The notes under the pieces were generated by a model that had not been told where the DNA came from, did no database searches, and saw only the letters and a list, made by a program, of their open reading frames with translations. The translations under genes were made by a program, and so were the position numbers. Of a stretch of DNA of 64,000 nucleotides, positions 1-9,027 are shown one piece after another (position 1 is the stretch's first letter; each line of letters starts with the position of its first letter). The stretch is taken from the NCBI GenBank assembly GCA_963808725.1, contig CAWEGO010000003.1, positions 248,001 through 312,000 of the forward strand, given 5' to 3'. The DNA comes from JAHFUA01 sp963808725. GTDB taxonomy: Bacteria > Acidobacteriota > Terriglobia > Terriglobales > Acidobacteriaceae.

Positions 1-71
1 CGCAAGTGGAGGAAGAGGTTGCATCCGCAGAAGAGACAGGAGATCGCGATGCCACGGCTCAAGTCGGTTGA
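1..71 (+). CDS. C-terminal end of an upstream gene (partial)
   Basis: An open frame enters from the left edge (codons from base 3) and stops with TGA at 69-71, overlapping the next gene's start by 23 bases. The visible tail is short, acidic and polar (EEEVASAEETG...). That overlap is usual in operons, and the neighbours are NuoF- and NuoG-like, so the missing gene could be a NuoE/HoxE-like [2Fe-2S] subunit. That identity is inferred from position only; no domain is visible. Confidence 0.4.
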   Translation, partial: QVEEEVASAEETGDRDATAQVG

Positions 72-1923
72 AGAACTGGAGAGCTTGCGGACCGAACTCC
101 GCGCCACGCGCGATCCCAAGCGGCCTTGTCTGACGGTATGCGCGGGCAGCGGGTGCACGGCCGCCGGCGCGCACGACGTCCTGGCCAGGCTGCGCAAGAC
201 GCTCGAGAAGCACGGGCTGCAGGAGGCCATCGACATCAAGAGCACCGGCTGCCACGGTTTTTGCGAACGCGGCCCGCTGATGATCGTCTGGCCGGAAGGC
301 ACTTTTTATAACCAGGTGGCGGCGAGCGATACGCCGGCGATCGTCGCCAGCGTCAGCAACGGCCACGTGCCGGTGGAGAAGTTGCTGTACCGCGACCCGG
401 TTTCGGGCAAGCGCGTGATCCACGAGGAGGAAGTTCCTTTCTATGCGCGCCAGCAGCGGGTCCTGTTCGGCAACAACGGCAAAATCGATCCCAAAGATAT
501 CAACGACTATCTTCACGTGGGCGGCTATGCCGCGCTGGCACGGGTGCTCTCCAACATGAGCCCGGAGCAGATCGTGGAGGCGGTCACCCGCTCCGGGCTG
601 CGGGGGCGCGGGGGCGCCGGTTTCCCCACCGGCGTCAAGTGGAAGGTGTGCAGAGAAAATCCCGCGCCCCGCTATCTCATTTGCAACGGCGACGAGGGCG
701 ATCCCGGCGCTTTCATGGACCGCAGTTTGCTCGAAGGCAATCCCCACAGCGTGGTCGAAGGCATGATCGTCGGCGCCTTTGCCCTGGGAGCACAGGAAGC
801 TTACGTGTACGTGCGCGCCGAGTACCCGCTGGCCTGCGAGCATCTGCGCGCGGCCATCGATCAGGCGGAAGAGTACGGACTGCTGGGCGACGACATCCTG
901 GGCACGGGCATGAAGCTGCGCATTCACGTGGTCAAGGGCGCGGGGGCGTTCGTGTGTGGTGAAGAGACGGCACTGATCGCCTCCCTCGAGGGCCGGGTGG
1001 GAGAACCGAACCCCCGGCCCCCGTATCCCGCGCAGAAAGGCTTGTGGGGCCGGCCGACGGTCATCAATAACGTCAAGACCTGGGCCAGCGTGCCGGTGAT
1101 CATCAACCGGGGCCCCGACTGGTACGCCGGCATCGGCACCGAGAAGAGCAAAGGCACAATGGTCTTCTCCCTTGTAGGCAAGATTAACAACACCGGCCTG
1201 GTGGAAGTGCCCATGGGAATCACGCTGCGGGAGATGATCTATGACATTGGCGGAGGCATCCCCGGAGGCAAGGCGCTCAAAGCCATCCAGATCGGCGGCC
1301 CCTCGGGAGGCTGCATCCCCGCCAAGCTCATCGATCTTCCCATCGACTATGAGCGTTTGACCGAGGCTGGCTCCATGATGGGCTCCGGCGGCATGGTGGT
1401 GATGGATGAAACCACCTGCATGGTGGATGTAGCCCGCTACTTTATGGAGTTTCTCGAGGACGAATCCTGCGGGCAGTGCTTCCCCTGCCGCAAGGGAACG
1501 CAGCGCATGCGCCAGATCCTCACCCGCATCTGCGGCGGCAACGGGACTGAAGACGACCTGCCGCTGCTCGAGGACTTGGGCTGGCTGATGAAGCAGGCGT
1601 CGTTGTGCGCTCTCGGTCAGACGGCCGCCAACCCCGTGCTGACCACGCTGCGCTACTTCCGCGACGAATATCTGGCGCATATCCGCGAGCGGCGCTGTCC
1701 GGCCAAGGTCTGCCGTGAGCTGATCTTCTACGAGATCGAGCCCACGCTCTGCGACGGCTGCCACGCCTGCGTGCGCGTCTGCGCCGGAGAAGGCATCCTC
1801 GGCGAAAAGGGAAGTGTCCACACCATCGACCGCGCCAAGTGCACGCGCTGCGGCGCTTGCCTGGAGGTCTGCCAGCCCAAGGCAGTGCGGGTTGAGACGG
1901 GAGCACTGGTGTGCCAAAACTGA
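49..1923 (+). CDS. NuoF/HoxF-like NAD(P)H-binding flavoprotein with extra Fe-S domains
   Basis: Predicted cytoplasmic diaphorase subunit that takes hydride from NAD(P)H onto FMN and passes electrons to iron-sulfur clusters. Residues 25-110 are a thioredoxin-fold [2Fe-2S] domain with C31, C36, C68 and C72. Then comes the NuoF core with the FMN/NAD loop GLRGRGGAGFPTG, an SLBB region, and the [4Fe-4S] motif SCGQCFPCRKG. The C-terminus adds a 2x[4Fe-4S] ferredoxin (CDGCHACVRVC and CTRCGACLEVC). About 624 residues is the size of the long HoxF/HndC type rather than the roughly 430-residue complex I NuoF. The start at 49 is chosen because AGGAG lies 7-8 bases upstream. It overlaps the next gene by 13 bases. 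No membrane complex I genes are visible, so it is more likely part of a soluble NAD(P)H-linked oxidoreductase. Confidence 0.9.
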   Translation: MPRLKSVEELESLRTELRATRDPKRPCLTVCAGSGCTAAGAHDVLARLRKTLEKHGLQEAIDIKSTGCHGFCERGPLMIVWPEGTFYNQVAASDTPAIVASVSNGHVPVEKLLYRDPVSGKRVIHEEEVPFYARQQRVLFGNNGKIDPKDINDYLHVGGYAALARVLSNMSPEQIVEAVTRSGLRGRGGAGFPTGVKWKVCRENPAPRYLICNGDEGDPGAFMDRSLLEGNPHSVVEGMIVGAFALGAQEAYVYVRAEYPLACEHLRAAIDQAEEYGLLGDDILGTGMKLRIHVVKGAGAFVCGEETALIASLEGRVGEPNPRPPYPAQKGLWGRPTVINNVKTWASVPVIINRGPDWYAGIGTEKSKGTMVFSLVGKINNTGLVEVPMGITLREMIYDIGGGIPGGKALKAIQIGGPSGGCIPAKLIDLPIDYERLTEAGSMMGSGGMVVMDETTCMVDVARYFMEFLEDESCGQCFPCRKGTQRMRQILTRICGGNGTEDDLPLLEDLGWLMKQASLCALGQTAANPVLTTLRYFRDEYLAHIRERRCPAKVCRELIFYEIEPTLCDGCHACVRVCAGEGILGEKGSVHTIDRAKCTRCGACLEVCQPKAVRVETGALVCQN

Positions 1924-2651
1924 CGATCAACGGCATTGAAGTCCTGGTCGAGAAGGGCACGACCGTGCTGGAAGCCGCGCGCTTTCTCGGCATTCCGATC
2001 CCCACTCTTTGCCACGACGATGGCTTGGCTCCGGCGAGCGGTTGCCGGCTGTGCGTGGTCGAGGCACGCCGCGGGACGGAGGGACGCAGCAAGCTGCTAG
2101 CAGCCTGCAGCCTGCCTGCCGAAGAGGGGATGGTGGTGCACACCAACTCGGCGCGGGTGCAGCGTGCACGCCAGTTGCTGATCGAACTCTACGTCGCCAC
2201 CTGTCCCTCGTCGAAGCGCATTCAGGACTTCGCATCCGCTTACGGCATGCACGAGTGCCGCTACGAAGCCGAGCACGAAGACTGCATCCAGTGCGGCCTC
2301 TGCGTGCGCATGTGCGAGCAGCAGATGATGGCCGGCGCCATCGGCTTTGCCGGCCGAGGCAAGGACCGCCACGTTTCGCGGCCATTCGACATGACGAGCG
2401 AGCGTTGCCGCCAGTGCGGCGCCTGCCTCTACATCTGCCCGGTCTGCGAGCTGCGCTGCGCCGGTCCTGCGGCCGAAACCACGCTGTGCAGCGGCTGCCT
2501 GAATTTTGCTCCCGTATGTTTCCAGAGTTATGACGATGCCATGTGTTTCCTGGACCCCTGCCATGCTTGTGAGCTGGCAGGTCCATTACGTCCAGACGTA
2601 AAGATCAAGACCCGCGCTCTAGCAACGGTCCTTCTAGGAGAAAAACCATGA
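1911..2651 (+). CDS. NuoG/HoxU-like iron-sulfur protein
   Basis: A 246-residue electron-transfer subunit. Residues 1-75 form a plant-type [2Fe-2S] domain with C34, C45, C48 and C66. Two [4Fe-4S] motifs follow: CIQCGLCVRMC (C125-C135) and CRQCGACLYIC near 167-177. The C-terminal 70 residues are unusually cysteine-rich (CELRC, CSGC, CHAC), suggesting an extra metal site. It lacks the molybdopterin-like domain of full NuoG, so it resembles HoxU or the N-terminal part of NuoG. It overlaps the NuoF-like gene upstream and the FMN protein downstream by a few bases, so the three are probably translationally coupled and form one complex. Confidence 0.85.
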   Translation: MPKLTINGIEVLVEKGTTVLEAARFLGIPIPTLCHDDGLAPASGCRLCVVEARRGTEGRSKLLAACSLPAEEGMVVHTNSARVQRARQLLIELYVATCPSSKRIQDFASAYGMHECRYEAEHEDCIQCGLCVRMCEQQMMAGAIGFAGRGKDRHVSRPFDMTSERCRQCGACLYICPVCELRCAGPAAETTLCSGCLNFAPVCFQSYDDAMCFLDPCHACELAGPLRPDVKIKTRALATVLLGEKP

Positions 2652-4258
2652 GCTACACGCGCTTGAACTCCTCCGCAGCGACGCTGACCAAGAATCGCAC
2701 CGAAGATGCCGTGGTTCCCATCAGCGGCATGTGCGCCACCTGTGTGGATGGCTGCATCGGCATGTGCGAGATCGGCAAGAGCGCCTACCGCGGCGCGGAG
2801 ATGATCTATCCCCAGCCCTTCGGCATCATCACCACCGCCAGCCAGAAGGACTATCCGGTCGATCTCGGACATTTCACCATTCTCGGCCGCTGCTCGGGCG
2901 CGTGGGGCATGGAGCAGGATTCCAATCGTGCTCTGTTCCCGGCGGTGGACTTAGAGGTTACGCTCGGCCGCGATAACGGCATTCGCTACAAGCTGCCGTT
3001 CACGCTCGGCGCCATGGGCTCGACCAACGTCGCCAAGAACAACTGGCCCGGTCTGGCCGCAGGCGCGGCCATCACCGGCACCGGCATTGCCGTCGGAGAG
3101 AACGTTGTCGGGATGGACATGGAGTCGCGCTTTGAGAACGGCAAAGTCATCTCCAGCGTGGACCTGGAATGGCGCGTGGAGTGTTTCCGCGACTGGCAGA
3201 CGGACGGCTACGGCGAAGTATACGTGCAGGCCAACGTCGAAGACACCATGCTGGGCGTACAGGAATACGCCATCAAGAAACTGGGCGTGAAGTCGGTCGA
3301 GCTGAAATGGGGGCAGGGCGCCAAGGACATCGGCGGCGAAGTCAAAATCAAAGACCTCAACAAGGCCCAGGAGCTGCAGCGGCGCGGCTACGTCGTTTTG
3401 CCTGATCCCTCGAACCCGATGGTGATCGAAGCCTTCAAGAAAGGCAGCTTCCATGAATTCGAGCGCCACTCGCGCGTCGGCATGGTCAGCCGCGATGGCT
3501 TCCTGCGGCGCGTGGAAGAGTTGCGCAAGTGCGGTGCGAAATACATCACGCTGAAGACCGGCGCTTATCGTCCGGCCGACCTGGCGCGCGCGGTGAAGTA
3601 TGCCTCGCTGGCCGAGATCGACCTGCTCACCGTGGACGCGGCCGGCGGAGGCACCGGAATGTCTCCCTGGCGCATGATGAACGAGTGGGGCGTGCCGGGA
3701 GTCGAACTGCATTCACTCCTGCGCGAGTATCTGGTGGCGCTGCGCGACAAAGGCGAGTTCATCCCGGGGGTCGCGCTGGCCGGCGGCTACACCTTCGAGG
3801 ACCAGATATTCAAGGGCTTCGCTCTGTGCGCGCCTTTCGTCAAGCTGATCGCCATGGCGCGTGCGCCGCTGGCCGCGGCCATGGTGGCCAAGACGATCGG
3901 CAAGTCCGTCGAGGCGCAGAACCTGCCCATTTACATCGAGCGCTTCGGCACCACTATGGACGAGATCTTCGTCACCGCGCCCGAGTTGCGGCAGAAGCTG
4001 GGCGACCGCTTCAGCAAGCTGCCGGCGGGCGCCATCGGCATCTACACTTACTATCAGCGGCTGGCGCAGGGTCTGCGGCAACTGATGGCCGGGGCACGCA
4101 AGTTCGGGCTGAAGTACATCGACCGTAACGACATTGCCTCGCTGACGATGGAAGCCAGCCGCATCACCGGCATCCCGCACGTCAGCGATATCGATGCGGA
4201 AGAGGTGAACGAAATTCTTGACGGCGTGGAGGTCCGGTCCCTGTCCGCTGCGGACTGA
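2648..4258 (+). CDS. Glutamate synthase-family FMN-binding protein
   Basis: A 536-residue protein with the alpha/beta-barrel FMN domain of the glutamate synthase large subunit (Glu_synthase family); LLTVDAAGGGTGMSP is typical of its phosphate-binding region. The N-terminus carries C29, C32, C36 and C40 in a CxxCxxxCxxxC pattern, which probably binds a cluster. The amidotransferase and C-terminal beta-helix domains of full GltB are absent, so it cannot release ammonia from glutamine alone. The start overlaps the preceding stop (ATGA), so electrons from the NuoF/NuoG-like proteins plausibly reach this FMN. The substrate is unproven: 2-oxoglutarate/glutamate chemistry is the obvious guess, but stand-alone members of the family have other roles. 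Confidence 0.82.
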   Translation: MSYTRLNSSAATLTKNRTEDAVVPISGMCATCVDGCIGMCEIGKSAYRGAEMIYPQPFGIITTASQKDYPVDLGHFTILGRCSGAWGMEQDSNRALFPAVDLEVTLGRDNGIRYKLPFTLGAMGSTNVAKNNWPGLAAGAAITGTGIAVGENVVGMDMESRFENGKVISSVDLEWRVECFRDWQTDGYGEVYVQANVEDTMLGVQEYAIKKLGVKSVELKWGQGAKDIGGEVKIKDLNKAQELQRRGYVVLPDPSNPMVIEAFKKGSFHEFERHSRVGMVSRDGFLRRVEELRKCGAKYITLKTGAYRPADLARAVKYASLAEIDLLTVDAAGGGTGMSPWRMMNEWGVPGVELHSLLREYLVALRDKGEFIPGVALAGGYTFEDQIFKGFALCAPFVKLIAMARAPLAAAMVAKTIGKSVEAQNLPIYIERFGTTMDEIFVTAPELRQKLGDRFSKLPAGAIGIYTYYQRLAQGLRQLMAGARKFGLKYIDRNDIASLTMEASRITGIPHVSDIDAEEVNEILDGVEVRSLSAAD

Positions 4259-4334
4259 TTGAGACTGAGCGCGATGTCCTTTCAACGCGCCAGCCGGGCG
4301 CCGATCCCTTGGGATTCCTGGAAGGGAGTGAGTC

Positions 4335-5579
4335 ATGCCTACGCCTTGGACTGATCGCTTTGCGCAACGGACGAAAGTCATCAAGAGTTCTGTGATCCGG
4401 GAGTTGCTGAAACTCACGCAGCGCCCGGAAGTTATATCCTTTGCCGGCGGCCTGCCGGCGCCGGAGCTGTTCCCCATCGAGCGATTTCAGGAAGCCTGCC
4501 AGCGAGTCCTGGTTGAGAAGGCGGCCTGCGCTCTGCAATACGGCACCACCGAGGGCTACGCTCCGCTGCGGGAGATGATCGCCCAGAACATGGCTCGTTA
4601 TGGGATCGTGGCGGCGGCGGACAACGTTCTCATTACCTCCGGCTCCCAGCAGGCGCTGGATCTGATCGGGAAGCTGCTGATTAATCCCGGTGACCGCGTG
4701 CTGGTCGAGGCGCCGACCTACCTGGGCGCGCTGCAGGCTTTCGATGTTTACGGCGCCGAGTACGTCTCGGTACCTATCGATGACGACGGGCTGCGGACCG
4801 AGCTACTGGAAGAGGCGTTGCGCTCCGGGCCCAAGTTCATGTATGTACTGCCGAATTTCCAGAACCCGGGAGGGGTGACGTTAACGGAAGGGCGGCGGCA
4901 CCAATTGGTGCTCCTGGCCGAGAGGTACGGCATTCCCATCATCGAGGACGATCCGTACGGCCAACTGCGGTATGAAGGGGAGCACCTGCCACCCTTGATC
5001 GTGGTCGACCGTGAAAACCTGCGGCGCGATGACGGCTATCGGCTCGGCAATGTGATCTATCTGAGCACTTTTTCCAAGACGCTCGCTCCCGGCCTTCGCC
5101 TGGGATGGATCGTGGCGCCGCCGGAAGTGATCGCGAAACTGGTACAACTGAAGCAAGGAGCAGACCTGCACACCAGCACCTTCGCCCAGGTGGTAGCCTA
5201 CGAGGTGGCGCGCGACGGCTTTCTCGATGAGCACGTGCGCAAGATCCGGCAGGTCTATCGCGAGCGTCGCGATGCCATGCTGGCCGCGCTCCAGGAGTTC
5301 TTCCCGCCGGAGGTCACTTGGACCCATCCCGCGGGCGGCCTGTTTTTGTGGGTGACCCTGCCGCAGGACATCGAGTGCAGGGCGCTGTTTGCGGATGCAT
5401 TGCGGCAAAACGTGGCCTTCGTGCCCGGCGACTCCTTCTACGCGACTGGGGACGAAGGAGGGCGTCACATGCGGCTGAATTTTTCGAATGCGCCGCCGGA
5501 GCAAATCCGCGAGGGCATCCGCCGCCTGTCGATCGCGGTGCAGAGCCGGATGAAGCGGCCGGAGATGATTACCATGTAG
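4335..5579 (+). CDS. PLP-dependent aminotransferase, class I/II
   Basis: A 414-residue fold type I aminotransferase of the group that includes 2-aminoadipate aminotransferase (LysN) and the catalytic domain of MocR regulators. No HTH domain is present, so it is an enzyme rather than a regulator. The PLP lysine is in STFSKTLAPGLRLGW; the NFQNPGG and EDDPYGQLRY motifs bind the cofactor and substrate carboxylate. GGAAGGGAG-type RBS sequence precedes the ATG. It lies 76 bases after the FMN protein and may belong to the same operon, in keeping with amino-group metabolism. The amino donor and acceptor cannot be told from sequence. Confidence 0.88.
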   Translation: MPTPWTDRFAQRTKVIKSSVIRELLKLTQRPEVISFAGGLPAPELFPIERFQEACQRVLVEKAACALQYGTTEGYAPLREMIAQNMARYGIVAAADNVLITSGSQQALDLIGKLLINPGDRVLVEAPTYLGALQAFDVYGAEYVSVPIDDDGLRTELLEEALRSGPKFMYVLPNFQNPGGVTLTEGRRHQLVLLAERYGIPIIEDDPYGQLRYEGEHLPPLIVVDRENLRRDDGYRLGNVIYLSTFSKTLAPGLRLGWIVAPPEVIAKLVQLKQGADLHTSTFAQVVAYEVARDGFLDEHVRKIRQVYRERRDAMLAALQEFFPPEVTWTHPAGGLFLWVTLPQDIECRALFADALRQNVAFVPGDSFYATGDEGGRHMRLNFSNAPPEQIREGIRRLSIAVQSRMKRPEMITM

Positions 5580-5623
5580 GCGCCGTCTCTAGTCCCTTAG
5601 CGGCTTAATAATAAGGAGGACGA

Positions 5624-6973
5624 GTGGAGCCGTTTCAGTATCACGTCTTCGTGTGCATGCAGGAGAAGCCCGAGGGGGTAAAGTCCTGTTCCGCGGCCTG
5701 CTCTGGCGATGTGCTCGTCGCCCTGCACGGCGAGTTGGAGAAGCGGGGCGCTGCCGGTGAAGTTCAGGTCACCACTTGCGGATGCCTGGGGCTGTGCGAC
5801 GAGGGTCCGGTGATGATTGTTTATCCCGATGGCATCTGGTACCGGGGCGTGAAGGCGCCGGACGTGCCCGAGATCGTTGCCTCGCACCTGCGATCCGGCA
5901 AGCCCGTCTCACAGCTGGTCTGGAACGATGCCCCGGCGATGAAGGCGATGATCACGGAACATGGCAACCAGTATCGAGCCATGCTGAAGGCTAAGGACCA
6001 GGCCGGTGTCTTGCCCGATGACGTCAACGAGCTCATCCGCGGATTCATGCCCAGCCGTGCGGTTCTGACCGCGCTGGAGCTGGACGTTTTCACGGCGGTA
6101 GCAGACGGCGCTTCCGCAGACCTGGTCGCCCAGGGGATCCAAGCCAGCCGGCGTGGCACGGAGATGCTTCTCAACGCGCTCGCTGCCCTGAAGCTGCTGC
6201 GCAAGGAGAAGGGAATCTTCCGCAACACGCCGCTCAGTGCGCGTTTCTTCGCGGACGCCTCGCCGGACAGCGCCCGCAAAGCCCTGCTGCACACGGCCAA
6301 TATCTGGCATCGCTGGTCCAACCTCACCGGGTCGGTGCTTGCGGGAACGCCGGCGCCAAGAACCGGCGATGGGGAATGGACAAACACCTTTATCGCTGCC
6401 ATGGACCGCAATGCCCGGGAGAGATCTCAGGTGGTGGTGAACACCGTGGGAGCGGAGGGCATCCGCCGTATCCTCGACCTGGGAGGCGGATCCGCCGCCT
6501 ATTCCATCGCCTTTGCCAAAGCGAATTCCGAGGTGACGGCTGAAGTGCTGGACCTCGCTGATGTCATCCCACTCACCCAGAAACACATTCGCAAGGCGGG
6601 TCTCGGCGACCGCATCCACGCGCGTGCCGGCGATATGCTGGTTGATCCCCTGGGAGACGGTTTCGACCTGGTGCTGCTCTCTGCCATCTGCCACATGTTC
6701 TCCCCGGAAGAAAATCGCGCGCTCTACCGGAGGGCGCACGCTGCCCTCGCTCCCGGAGGGCGCTTGGTGGTGCAGGATTTTATCCTGGAACCGGACAAGA
6801 CCGCCCCCCGCTTTGCCGCCCTGTTCTCACTGAACATGCTGGTGGGCACGCGCGGCGGCAGCAGCTACAGCGAGCCGGACTACGCGGCCTGGCTTAACGA
6901 GGCCGGCTTCCGGGACATACGCCGGGTGCGTCTGCCGGGCCCAGCCGGAGTGATCATCGCCACTCGCGGCTGA
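5624..6973 (+). CDS. [2Fe-2S] ferredoxin-SAM methyltransferase fusion protein
   Basis: A 449-residue two-part protein. Residues 5-90 are a thioredoxin-fold [2Fe-2S] ferredoxin domain (C11, C22/C26, and GCLGLCDEGP with C54 and C58). Residues about 130-210 look like the winged-helix dimerisation domain of O-methyltransferases. Residues about 220-449 are a class I SAM methyltransferase, with motif I ILDLGGGSAAYSIA near 285 and a later LAPGGRLVVQDF strand. The start is GTG at 5624 behind AAGGAGG. The methyl acceptor is unknown. Joining a redox cluster to a small-molecule methyltransferase is rare and may mean redox control or electron input. It is separated by 44 bases from the aminotransferase and is probably co-transcribed. 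Confidence 0.82.
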   Translation: MEPFQYHVFVCMQEKPEGVKSCSAACSGDVLVALHGELEKRGAAGEVQVTTCGCLGLCDEGPVMIVYPDGIWYRGVKAPDVPEIVASHLRSGKPVSQLVWNDAPAMKAMITEHGNQYRAMLKAKDQAGVLPDDVNELIRGFMPSRAVLTALELDVFTAVADGASADLVAQGIQASRRGTEMLLNALAALKLLRKEKGIFRNTPLSARFFADASPDSARKALLHTANIWHRWSNLTGSVLAGTPAPRTGDGEWTNTFIAAMDRNARERSQVVVNTVGAEGIRRILDLGGGSAAYSIAFAKANSEVTAEVLDLADVIPLTQKHIRKAGLGDRIHARAGDMLVDPLGDGFDLVLLSAICHMFSPEENRALYRRAHAALAPGGRLVVQDFILEPDKTAPRFAALFSLNMLVGTRGGSSYSEPDYAAWLNEAGFRDIRRVRLPGPAGVIIATRG

Positions 6974-7757
6974 GCTTCCCCACGGCTGCTTCCCACGGAA
7001 TCACTTTTCGCGGTGATTGCAACGGCGCGCCGATTGTACGCCCGCGATCAGGGTTCGGTACATGGCGACGTTGCGCCAATGCGACAAGGGGCTGCAACCG
7101 GCCGGGTACTCAAACGGGCAGGCGCATCCTCTTGAGGAAGGCCGCGTAGCGCTTGGTCGATCCAGCCTCTTCATCAGTGGACGGCCTTTCATCGCGGTGA
7201 GAGCGGAGTCTGCGTGTGCGTATTCCGGCACGTGGACTCCGCTTGTACGAGGATGCCTTTCCGGATTTTGGAATCGTAGACTGCGGTGGGCGACATTGCC
7301 GTCCCGGTGGCTGCGGCAGCGCTGGCCAGGGCCCACTGCTAGTTCGAGACTGAGCCACAAGGAAACATCGCGGCTAAGGCCGCTGGACAACTTGGCCCGT
7401 TCCAAGATGTATTGAGACAAAATGTCCCACCCCAGCCGTCTCTCCTTGTTCACGCTCGATTCCTTTCAAACACTTGCCTATGGATTTGCGACTGGCCAGC
7501 TACTTGCATCCTGAGAATTTGCTTCGAATGTGCGGGAGCTGGTGGCAATGCTGGTTGCGGTTACTCCTGTACACCTTAGCCCCTCCTCTCGTAACGACTT
7601 GCCTTGCTAGGTTTCAGACTACGATGTCGCGGAGGGGCAATGCGAGGGGGAAGAAGCCTCCCGGAATCTGCGAGGCCGCACGTGTTATCTGCGGCTCCGA
7701 AAGCTTCCAGAAAAAGCGGGCACTAAAAACTCGGATTGCCTGCTCCCATAGATTGGG
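6974..7757 (+). other. Intergenic region, no convincing gene
   Basis: About 780 bases between the methyltransferase and the pilin operon. Several overlapping open frames exist on both strands, but none shows a domain, a good ribosome site or a natural amino-acid composition. It probably holds the pilin operon promoter and decayed sequence; I could not pick a specific promoter. Confidence 0.4.
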
Positions 7758-8435
7758 ATGACCAAGCTGGAAAAAAACGCAGCGCGAGACCTAGCGGCCG
7801 GTTTCAGTTTGCTGGAAATGGCGATAGTCCTGGCGGTCGCTATGGTAGTGAGTGGGATGGTATTCCTCACGATAGCCTGGTTGCTGCCAGAGCAGCACCT
7901 GATCAACGCCTATAACACCACGATGGCGGTCATGCGGCAGGCGCACGACAACGCGGTGGCGCAACGCACGTCGTATTCGGTGACGTTCTCGAACGCGGCC
8001 GTGCCGAACACGATCGTAGTGGCGCCGGTGTTGCCCGCGGGCGGAACGACTTTTACGGGCGACCAGAGTGCGGTGACCTATCAATTGCCGCCGGATGTAT
8101 CGTTTCTTGCGCAAACCGGGCTCCCTACCACAACGGCGACGGCCCCGGACAACTACTACAACTCCGGGCTGCAGGCCATTGATTTGGGCTACGCCGCCAA
8201 TGGCTACACGGCGGGAGTAAACACGGTTTATTTCTGCCCCGACGGTTCGGCACAGAACGCCCAGAATGGCGCCGGTCAATGTTCGGGCAGTTGGGAAGGC
8301 GGCGTGGTCTATATCGCGCAATCTGGAAACCTGTTGAGTTCGCGGGCGATCACGCTTTGGGGTGGCACTGGCCATATTCACGGCTGGAGGCTTTACTCTC
8401 AAAGCGGAGAGACATATCAATGGGTGCGGCAATGA
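7758..8435 (+). CDS. Type IV minor pilin, GspH/FimT family
   Basis: A 225-residue prepilin-like protein. The class III signal reads AAG|FSLLE with the hydrophobic helix AIVLAVAMVVSGMVFL directly after it, so prepilin peptidase should cut before Phe16 and Glu5 of the mature protein is present. The rest is a polar, beta-rich pseudopilin head with cysteines near the C-terminus. It is the first gene of a four-gene minor pilin operon; the stop overlaps the following gene. Minor pilins of this type prime assembly of the pilus or type II pseudopilus at the inner membrane. Confidence 0.85.
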   Translation: MTKLEKNAARDLAAGFSLLEMAIVLAVAMVVSGMVFLTIAWLLPEQHLINAYNTTMAVMRQAHDNAVAQRTSYSVTFSNAAVPNTIVVAPVLPAGGTTFTGDQSAVTYQLPPDVSFLAQTGLPTTTATAPDNYYNSGLQAIDLGYAANGYTAGVNTVYFCPDGSAQNAQNGAGQCSGSWEGGVVYIAQSGNLLSSRAITLWGGTGHIHGWRLYSQSGETYQWVRQ

Positions 8436-9019
8436 TCCGGCCCCGTGGAGATTCCCGAGCGCGAAAGCAGGCGCAGGACGGATTCTCGCTGCTGGAAGTA
8501 ATGATTTCGATGCTCCTGCTGACGGTAGGGATGGTGAGCTTGCTGGGCGTGTTTGGGCTGGCCATGGCTGCGACGCAAACCACGCAGCAAGACATGATTG
8601 CCAAACAACTGGCCAACGAGGCGTACGAGAGCATCGTGACAGCGCGCAATACGGCGCAGATTAACTGGGACCAGATCCAGAATGTAGGCTCCACCGACTG
8701 CCCCATCACCGGCACCGCTACGTGTGGCATCTTCCTGACCGGGGCACAGCCAATCTACAACGCTGGAGCAGATGGAATCTATGGGACGGCGGATGATGCG
8801 GCCGCGGGCACGCAAACCCTGCACGAGCCGGGGCCGGACGGGATCTATGGGACGGCGGACGATGCATTTATCCCATTGACCGGCTATCAGCGCACGATTG
8901 TGCTGACCAACCTGGATACTACACTGCGCAGCATCACGATCACCGTGCAATATACGGCAACCCAAGCGGCCCTGCCGAGAACCTACGTCCTGAATTCGTA
9001 TATTTCCGAGTACCAGTAA
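8420..9019 (+). CDS. Type IV pilus modification/minor pilin protein PilV-like
   Basis: About 199 residues starting at ATG 8420, chosen for GGAGAG just upstream; a second ATG at 8432 overlaps the previous stop and is the alternative. Prepilin signal QDG|FSLLEVMISMLLLTVGMVSL, typical of PilV. The head contains two copies of a short aspartate/glycine motif (GIYGTADDA) about 25 residues apart, which could be a metal-binding or shape-forming loop. It is part of the minor pilin operon and is expected to join PilW and the PilX-like protein in a tip complex. Confidence 0.82.
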   Translation: MGAAMIRPRGDSRARKQAQDGFSLLEVMISMLLLTVGMVSLLGVFGLAMAATQTTQQDMIAKQLANEAYESIVTARNTAQINWDQIQNVGSTDCPITGTATCGIFLTGAQPIYNAGADGIYGTADDAAAGTQTLHEPGPDGIYGTADDAFIPLTGYQRTIVLTNLDTTLRSITITVQYTATQAALPRTYVLNSYISEYQ

Positions 9020-9027
9020 CGGGCGCC

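Noticed and set aside
1..4258. Left-edge genes as respiratory complex I
   Set aside because: The NuoF-like protein carries extra ferredoxin domains, the NuoG-like protein lacks the large C-terminal domain, and the next gene is a glutamate-synthase-type protein.
7017..7453. Open reading frames on both strands before the pilin operon
   Set aside because: Overlapping, arginine/serine/proline-rich, no motif and no RBS; looks like shadow coding in GC-rich DNA.
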